Source: Deltaproteobacteria bacterium
Lineage (GTDB): Bacteria > Myxococcota_A > Polyangia > Polyangiales > Houyiibacteriaceae
Direction: 5' to 3'
NCBI GenBank assembly: GCA_027295555.1
Contig: JAPUKT010000315.1
Coordinates: 1 to 10,772, forward strand
Length of the DNA stretch: 10,772 bases
Part shown: positions 6,195 through 10,772 of the stretch, piece by piece
Layout: each line of letters begins with the position of its first letter
How positions within the stretch are numbered: position 1 is the stretch's first letter
The notes under the pieces: model-generated
Seen by the model: the letters and a program-made list of their open reading frames with translations, nothing else
What the model was told of the DNA's origin: nothing
Database searches by the model: none
Program-made: the position numbers and the translations under genes

Positions 6195-6971
6195 ATGAGC
6201 GTTTCCGAGGGCAGGGTGGTCGTCACTGGCGCGACCCGAGGAATTGGGCGAGCCACCGCGCACGCGATTCTCGAAAGAGGCGGCAAGGTGATCGCGATCG
6301 GTCGAAACGCAGATCTCCTGGAAGAGCTACACCGCCAGGCTCCGGAGCGCGTCCGCACCGTTGCGGCCGACCTCGGCGACGTCGAACAGTTGTCGGCGGT
6401 GGCGGACGCAGCCCTCGCAGCGTTCGAGGGTGTGGACGGGCTCGTCAACTGCGCGGGGATGGCGCGGTACGAGCGGGTGGGAGCGATCCAGCTCGAGTCC
6501 GTCGACGCGCAGCTCCGACTCAACTTGATCGCACCGCTCTTGTTGTCGCAAATCGTTGCCGAGCATCTCCGCGACCGGGGTGGAGCGATCGTCAACGTGT
6601 CGAGCACGCTTTCGGAGCGCGTCGCGCCCGGCACCTCGGCCTACGCCGCAACGAAAGCCGCCCTCAACGCGATCACCAAGGCGATGGCGCTCGAGCTCGC
6701 CCCGACCGGTGTTCGCGTCAATGCTGTTCTTCCAGGCGTCGTCGACACCGACATGATTCGCGTGCCACGACTCCGCCCGGGCGAAGCGCCCCCGGTCGGC
6801 AAAGAGCTCGAAGCGCGCGTGGAGGCCCAGCTCGAGGCACTGCGGTCACGACACCCGATCGGTCGACTGGGCTGGCCGGAAGACGTGGCGACGGTGATCG
6901 TGGGTTTGCTCGATCATCCTTGGCAAACCGGAAGCCTCGTGACCATCGATGGGGGCCTGTCGGTCGCCTAG
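6195..6971 (+). CDS. Short-chain dehydrogenase/reductase (SDR), NAD(P)-dependent
   Basis: This 258-residue protein is a classical SDR. The nucleotide-binding TGATRGIG is at residues 11-18, and Asp59 is in AADLGD. NCAG (85-88), Asn110, Ser136/137 in NVSST, and Tyr150 and Lys154 (YAATK) form the catalytic tetrad region. The C-terminus TGSLVTIDGG is typical of FabG-like 3-oxoacyl-ACP reductases and related sugar or alcohol dehydrogenases. The substrate cannot be assigned. Its start lies one base after the folB-cupin stop, so the two are co-translated, which raises the chance of a linked role. Pterin reductases of the FolM/PTR1 type are also SDRs, but usually have Arg in the glycine motif (TGxxxR), which is not seen here. 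It is followed 48 bases later by pyrR with no strong terminator between. Confidence 0.88.
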   Translation: MSVSEGRVVVTGATRGIGRATAHAILERGGKVIAIGRNADLLEELHRQAPERVRTVAADLGDVEQLSAVADAALAAFEGVDGLVNCAGMARYERVGAIQLESVDAQLRLNLIAPLLLSQIVAEHLRDRGGAIVNVSSTLSERVAPGTSAYAATKAALNAITKAMALELAPTGVRVNAVLPGVVDTDMIRVPRLRPGEAPPVGKELEARVEAQLEALRSRHPIGRLGWPEDVATVIVGLLDHPWQTGSLVTIDGGLSVA

Positions 6972-7019
6972 CGGTCTTAGGGTTGAAGGCCCTCCCGTTT
7001 TCTCACACACTCCGGCGCC

Positions 7020-7559
7020 GTGGCTCGAACCCAGAAGGTCGCCCTCGATGCGGACGCTATCCGACGTAGCGTCCGACGAATGGCAGTGGCGATTGTGGAG
7101 GCGACCTCGGGCATCGAGGATCTCACTCTCGTTGGCATTCGTCGGGGTGGAGTAGCGCTGTCGGCGAGGATCGCCGATGAGATCGCGCAGGCCGAGGGAA
7201 CCGCGCCACCGGTCGGCACGGTCGATATCTCCCTCTACCGAGACGACGCAGCCACTGCGCTCCCGAACCCCAAGATCGGTCCGACCGACATTCCCTTCGA
7301 TGTGGACGGAAGGCATGTGGTGTTGGTCGACGATGTTTTGCAATCCGGTCGCACGGTGCGGGCCGCCATCGAATGTCTTCAAGATCACGGGCGACCGGCG
7401 CGGGTATGGCTCGCAGTGCTCTGCGATCGCGGCGGCCGTGAGCTGCCGATCGCACCGGACTTCGTCGGCAGGACCATCGAGATGGATCGGCAGAGTCGCC
7501 TCGACGTCTGGATCGACGCCGCGGGCCCTGACCGTGTCGTTCTCACGGAGGGCGAGTGA
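7020..7559 (+). CDS. pyrR: PyrR: pyr operon regulator / uracil phosphoribosyltransferase
   Basis: This 179-residue type I phosphoribosyltransferase matches PyrR in length and signature. GIRRGGVALSARIADEI (39-55) is followed by VGTVDISLYRDD (65-76) and the PRPP loop VVLVDDVLQSGRTVRAAIE (100-118). The tail LAVLCDRGGRELPIAPDFVG (131-150) is characteristic of PyrR rather than Upp. Known PyrR proteins bind pyr mRNA in response to UMP and also make UMP from uracil and PRPP. Here I see no PyrR-binding attenuator in the 48 bases upstream, so enzymatic salvage, or control by another route, is possible. The start is GTG at 7020 with no clear Shine-Dalgarno sequence; the N-terminus KVALDADAIRRSVRRMA aligns well with the family, which supports it. 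The TGA overlaps the pyrB ATG by one base. Confidence 0.93.
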   Translation: MARTQKVALDADAIRRSVRRMAVAIVEATSGIEDLTLVGIRRGGVALSARIADEIAQAEGTAPPVGTVDISLYRDDAATALPNPKIGPTDIPFDVDGRHVVLVDDVLQSGRTVRAAIECLQDHGRPARVWLAVLCDRGGRELPIAPDFVGRTIEMDRQSRLDVWIDAAGPDRVVLTEGE

Positions 7560-8512
7560 TGGAGTCGTTCGCGCACCGTCACCTGCTCGACATCGAAGGC
7601 CTCACGCGCGCCGAGGTCGAGCGCATCCTCGACACGGCCGAAGCTTTCTTCGAAGTGTCCCGTCGGCCTGTTCGCAAGGTACCAACCCTTCGCGGTAAGA
7701 CCATCATCAACCTCTTTTACGAAGCATCGACCCGCACTCGCACTTCGTTCGAGCTCGCGGGCAAACGGTTGAGCGCCGACGTCATCAACATGAACGTCTC
7801 CGCGTCGAGCGTAGAGAAGGGCGAAACGCTTCAAGACACGTGTCGAACACTCGAGGCCATGCACCCCGACGTCGTGGTCATGCGTCACGGCACATCCGGC
7901 GCTCCGAACTACGTGGCCTCCAAGATAGACTGTAGCGTCATCAATGCCGGTGACGGAATGCACGCCCATCCAACGCAGGCGCTGCTCGATGCGTTCACCA
8001 TTCGCAAACGAAAGGGCGCCATAGACAATCTGGTCGTCACGATCTGCGGCGACATCGCCCATTCCAGAGTGGCGCGCTCGAACGCGCACCTATTGAAGCT
8101 CTTCGGATGCGAGGTTCGAGTCGTGGGGCCTCGGACGCTGCTTCCACCTGCAGTCGATTCGATGGGTGTGCGGGTCTACGACCGACTCGACGAGGCTCTC
8201 GAGGGCGCGGATGTGGTGATGGTTCTCCGCATTCAGCGCGAACGCCTCGAAGGGGCTCTTCTGCCGAGCCTTCGCGAATACGCCAGGACCTTTGGCCTCG
8301 GGCCGAAGTCGCTGGCGCTCGCGAAGCCGGACGCCATCGTCATGCATCCGGGGCCGATGAATCGCGGCGTCGAAATTGAAAGCGTCGTCGCGGACAGCGA
8401 CCGTAGTGTGGTTCTCGACCAGGTCGAAGCAGGCGTGGCGGTACGGATGGCACTGCTCTACCTCTTGGCAGGTGACACTGCGGAGTCGCCGGCGATAGGT
8501 GAGTCGGGTTGA
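7559..8512 (+). CDS. pyrB: Aspartate carbamoyltransferase catalytic chain
   Basis: This 317-residue enzyme joins carbamoyl phosphate and L-aspartate to N-carbamoyl-L-aspartate, the committed step of pyrimidine synthesis. The carbamoyl phosphate loop FYEASTRTRTSFE is at 53-65, SSVEKGET at 83-90 carries the lysine that reaches across the trimer interface, and HPTQALLD is at 137-144. The C-terminal MHPGPMNRGVEI confirms aspartate rather than ornithine carbamoyltransferase. Length is normal for the catalytic chain. No pyrI or pyrC is in the window. I chose ATG 7559, which overlaps the pyrR stop (TGATG) and has GGAGG about seven bases upstream; a GTG at 7556 would add one residue. Its own TGA overlaps the TTG start of the next gene, so pyrR-pyrB-namZ form a coupled unit. 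Confidence 0.96.
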   Translation: MESFAHRHLLDIEGLTRAEVERILDTAEAFFEVSRRPVRKVPTLRGKTIINLFYEASTRTRTSFELAGKRLSADVINMNVSASSVEKGETLQDTCRTLEAMHPDVVVMRHGTSGAPNYVASKIDCSVINAGDGMHAHPTQALLDAFTIRKRKGAIDNLVVTICGDIAHSRVARSNAHLLKLFGCEVRVVGPRTLLPPAVDSMGVRVYDRLDEALEGADVVMVLRIQRERLEGALLPSLREYARTFGLGPKSLALAKPDAIVMHPGPMNRGVEIESVVADSDRSVVLDQVEAGVAVRMALLYLLAGDTAESPAIGESG

Positions 8513-9684
8513 CCACGGTGCAGACAGGGCTCGACCGCATCGCGAGCGATGACTCCGATGCGGTGCATTTGATCCGGGGTCGCAAGGTGGGGCTCTTGGC
8601 ACACGCGGCGAGCATCGACCGCGAGCTCCGAGGCGCGGCTGCTGTGCTGTCAGGCGCGGGCGCACAGCTCTCGGCGCTTTTCGGTCCCGAGCACGGTTTC
8701 ACCGGCGCGGCACAAGACATGGTTGGCGTCGGCAGCATCGGGATCGGCCACCTTCCGATCTACTCGCTCTATGGAGACGGCCCCGAGGATCTCAGCCCGA
8801 AGCCCGAATGGCTCGACGACCTCGACGTCATCGTCATCGATCTTCAAGACGTCGGCTCTCGATACTACACGTATGTGTGGACCGCTGCCTTGATGCTCAA
8901 GGCTGCGGCGGACGCCGGGGTCGAGGTCGTGGTGCTCGATCGACCGAACCCGCTCGGAGGTGTTCGCGTCGAAGGCGCCCCACAGCGAGATGGCTATCTT
9001 TCGTTCGTCGGCCTGTATCCCATCGCCGTTCGACATGGTTTGACGATTGCCGAGCTGCTGTCGTGGGTGCGCAACCGCGAGAACATCGCGCGTGACGCGT
9101 TGCAGGTGGTTCGGATGCGAGGCTGGCAACGTTCGATGACCTGGAATCAAACCGGTCTACCGTGGGCGATGCCGTCGCCCAACATGCCGATGTTGGGCAC
9201 CGCCATCGTGTATCCGGGTGGCTGTTTGGTCGAAGGCACGACACTGTCCGAAGGCCGAGGGACCACGCGCCCGTTCGAGATCTGGGGCGGGCCGGATCTC
9301 GACGTCGCTGCGCTGCTGGCGCTGGACCTCCACGGCGCCACCCTTCGTCCGATCGAGTTCACGCCGACTTTTCAGAAGCACGCCGGACATGCGTGTCGCG
9401 GGGTGCAGGTGCACGTGAATGACCCCTGGGTGTTTCGCCCCTACGAAGCGTACCAGCGGATGTTGGCGGCGGTGCTCCGATCGGTGCCCACCGAAGAGCG
9501 ATGGCGGACAGAGACCTACGAGTTCGTCTCGGACCGGCCCGCGATCGATCTTCTCACCGGTGGCCCGGAGTTTCGCGCCGCGGTCGATCAGGACGCCGCG
9601 CTCGATGACGGGCTCGCGTTCGAGGCGCGCGGCGCTGCGCAGTTCGACGACGAGCGACGCGCGTCGTGGCTCTACGAGAAGTGA
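8509..9684 (+). CDS. NamZ-type exo-beta-N-acetylmuramidase (DUF1343, GH171)
   Basis: This 391-residue protein carries the DUF1343 signature. FGPEHGF is at 58-64, DLQDVGSRYYTY at 111-122, LDRPNPLGG at 143-151, PSPNMPML at 222-229 and EGTTLSEGRGTTRPFE at 242-257. Members characterised as NamZ remove terminal N-acetylmuramic acid from muropeptide glycans in peptidoglycan recycling. The enzyme activity is assigned from the family. No signal peptide or lipobox is visible: the sequence goes straight into GRKVGLLAHAASIDREL, so it should act in the cytoplasm unless the start is wrong. The start is TTG at 8509, with AGGTGA six bases before it and a 4 nt overlap (TTGA) with pyrB. GTG at 8518 is an alternative that drops three residues. 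At its 3' end it overlaps thiL tail to tail by 13 nt. Confidence 0.9.
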   Translation: MTTVQTGLDRIASDDSDAVHLIRGRKVGLLAHAASIDRELRGAAAVLSGAGAQLSALFGPEHGFTGAAQDMVGVGSIGIGHLPIYSLYGDGPEDLSPKPEWLDDLDVIVIDLQDVGSRYYTYVWTAALMLKAAADAGVEVVVLDRPNPLGGVRVEGAPQRDGYLSFVGLYPIAVRHGLTIAELLSWVRNRENIARDALQVVRMRGWQRSMTWNQTGLPWAMPSPNMPMLGTAIVYPGGCLVEGTTLSEGRGTTRPFEIWGGPDLDVAALLALDLHGATLRPIEFTPTFQKHAGHACRGVQVHVNDPWVFRPYEAYQRMLAAVLRSVPTEERWRTETYEFVSDRPAIDLLTGGPEFRAAVDQDAALDDGLAFEARGAAQFDDERRASWLYEK

Positions 9685-10625
9685 CGGTAACCGGTTCGGC
9701 CGAGTTGGATCGGCTGACCCTCGTCATCGAGGACTCGGACTTCGCGGCCTTCGATGATGGCGCCGATCGAAGTGGATGGTAGGTGCACTTCGACGTCGGT
9801 GGGAGCGGTGAACAAGAGCTCGTAGTCCTCTCCTCCCGTCAGCGCGAGCTCGACCGGATCGAGACCGAGCGCGGCACATATCTCCCCGTGTCCTGGCGCC
9901 ATGGGGAGATCGCTCGCGTGAACCACGGCGCCAACGCCCGAGGCAGCACACACGTGTTGTAGGTCCTGCAGGCAGCCGTCGGAGATATCGACTGCCGCGG
10001 TGGCGGTGCGTGCGAGCTCCTCCACGACAAGGCCATGGGTGGGCGGGCGACGCCATCGCGTGATGAAGCTCTCCGCGTGTTCGTGGCTCGATGCTCCCGC
10101 CTCTAGAATCGCCAACCCGAGTGCCGCCGCACCAAGCTCGCCGGTGACGTAGACTCGATCGCCTGGCCGCGCGCCGTCTCGCGTGATCGCCTTTTCGCTC
10201 GGTAGGCCAAACACAGTGGTCGTGATCGAAAGCAAACGCCCATGGCTGAGGTTCCCCCCGATGATTCGGGCACCCGTGAGCTGGGAGGCCTCGGCGATGC
10301 CCTCGATGAGCTCCCGAAAGTCCGCGTCGGTGAAAGCGTCTGGCAGCGTCAAGGCGACGACCGCTCCTCTCGGGGTCGATGCCATGGCCCACACGTCGCT
10401 TGCCGCCGCGATCACGGCGCGCCTCCCAAGCTCGCGATAGGAGATCAGCTCACGCCGAAAGTGAACGTCCTCGACTTGGGCGTCGACAGTCACGATGGCC
10501 GGGCGACCACCGAAATCGATGACGGCGGCGTCGTCGCCGATCCCTACGATCACCTCGGAAAAGGGGACTGTCCCCCGACTGAAGCGCTCTTTTAGCCAGT
10601 CGATCTTCGCGAACTCGTCATACAT
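9672..10625 (-). CDS. thiL: Thiamine-monophosphate kinase
   Basis: This 317-residue enzyme phosphorylates thiamine phosphate with ATP to give thiamine diphosphate, the active cofactor. It has the PurM-like fold motifs GIGDDAAV (28-35), TVDAQVEDVHF (46-56), an Ala-rich helix with Asp77 (AVIAAASDVWAMAS), IIGGNLSHG (121-129), AVDISDG (211-217) and LTGGEDYELLF (262-272). The acidic residues in GDDAA, DISDG and GGED bind magnesium and ATP. Length is normal. ATG 10625 overlaps the end of the upstream histidine kinase gene by 8 nt, so it is probably translated from the same mRNA. Its TAG lies inside the 3' end of the convergent namZ gene. No other thiamine gene is visible. Confidence 0.95.
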   Translation of the reverse strand: MYDEFAKIDWLKERFSRGTVPFSEVIVGIGDDAAVIDFGGRPAIVTVDAQVEDVHFRRELISYRELGRRAVIAAASDVWAMASTPRGAVVALTLPDAFTDADFRELIEGIAEASQLTGARIIGGNLSHGRLLSITTTVFGLPSEKAITRDGARPGDRVYVTGELGAAALGLAILEAGASSHEHAESFITRWRRPPTHGLVVEELARTATAAVDISDGCLQDLQHVCAASGVGAVVHASDLPMAPGHGEICAALGLDPVELALTGGEDYELLFTAPTDVEVHLPSTSIGAIIEGREVRVLDDEGQPIQLGRTGYRHFS

Positions 10626-10772
10626 CGTCGTCAGCAGCTGGAAGCTTGATGACGAATACTGTGCCCTCGTCCACCTCGCTGGTCACTTCGATTTTTCCGT
10701 CGTGCCCGTCGACCAGTTGCTTGACGATCGAAAGCCCAAGACCTGCGCCACCATGCTCGCGTGTCGTGCCTC
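10618..10772 (-). CDS. Sensor histidine kinase, C-terminal end only
   Basis: The last 50 residues of a histidine kinase are visible; the start lies beyond the right edge. The fragment shows the G2 box of the HATPase_c ATP-binding domain, GGAGLGLSIVKQLVDGHDG, preceded by GTTREH, and ends EVTSEVDEGTVFVIKLP and a short acidic tail (ADDDV). In such proteins this domain phosphorylates a conserved His in response to a signal. The sensing part and any partner response regulator are not in the window. The TGA overlaps the thiL start by 8 nt. Confidence 0.92.
   Translation of the reverse strand, partial: GTTREHGGAGLGLSIVKQLVDGHDGKIEVTSEVDEGTVFVIKLPAADDDV

Noticed and set aside
6980..7000. Terminator between the SDR gene and pyrR
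   Set aside because: The AGGG/CCCT stem is only four pairs and the following T stretch is interrupted; too weak to call.
7385..8089. A 234-codon minus-strand frame across pyrR and pyrB
   Set aside because: It spans two well-supported genes on the other strand and has no motif of its own.
1..10772. CRISPR array, tRNA, rRNA, insertion sequence or prophage signals
   Set aside because: No regularly spaced direct repeats, cloverleaf-like segments, transposase motifs or phage genes were seen on either strand.

Overview
This 10.8 kb stretch is GC-rich bacterial chromosome carrying genes on both strands with very short spacers. The gene content (pyrR-pyrB, thiL, a sensor kinase, a NamZ-type muramidase, a folB fusion, a solitary Dam methylase, small glycosyltransferases) and the strong preference for G/C in third codon positions fit a Gram-negative-like lineage such as Myxococcota or another former deltaproteobacterial group. 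That assignment is an inference from style only; no rRNA or other marker is present. I see no rRNA, tRNA, CRISPR array, insertion sequence or phage gene.

Layout. Positions 1-3026 are a surface-polysaccharide type segment. On the minus strand a GT4-type glycosyltransferase overlaps a SAM-dependent methyltransferase. These are followed by a decayed scrap of a second GT2 glycosyltransferase and an open frame that leaves the window. A complete GT2 glycosyltransferase is divergent from them on the plus strand. From 3151 to 5397 the minus strand holds a class I/II PLP aminotransferase and then a Dam-family adenine methylase. The 105 bp between these two is almost entirely filled with short inverted repeats, one of which makes a good rho-independent terminator. 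From 5447 to 9684 a plus-strand run holds folB-cupin fusion, SDR oxidoreductase, pyrR, pyrB and a NamZ/DUF1343 protein, with junctions of +1, +48, -1 and -4 nt. From 9672 to the right edge thiL and the C-terminus of a histidine kinase lie on the minus strand. ThiL and namZ overlap tail to tail by 13 nt, and the kinase and thiL overlap by 8 nt.

How the genes work together. PyrR and PyrB belong to de novo pyrimidine synthesis and its control or salvage. FolB acts in folate synthesis, and the neighbouring SDR might be a pterin or acyl reductase. ThiL makes thiamine diphosphate. The plus-strand run is therefore mostly cofactor and nucleotide metabolism, with a cell-wall recycling enzyme (NamZ) translationally coupled to aspartate carbamoyltransferase. 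The glycosyltransferase segment is separate in function.

No wholly new system is evident. The most unusual points are the FolB-cupin fusion, the signal-less NamZ coupled to pyrB, the GT2 remnant sharing 19 identical bases with the intact GT2, the tiled inverted repeats upstream of dam, and the GATC site at the dam start in a window that is rich in GATC.
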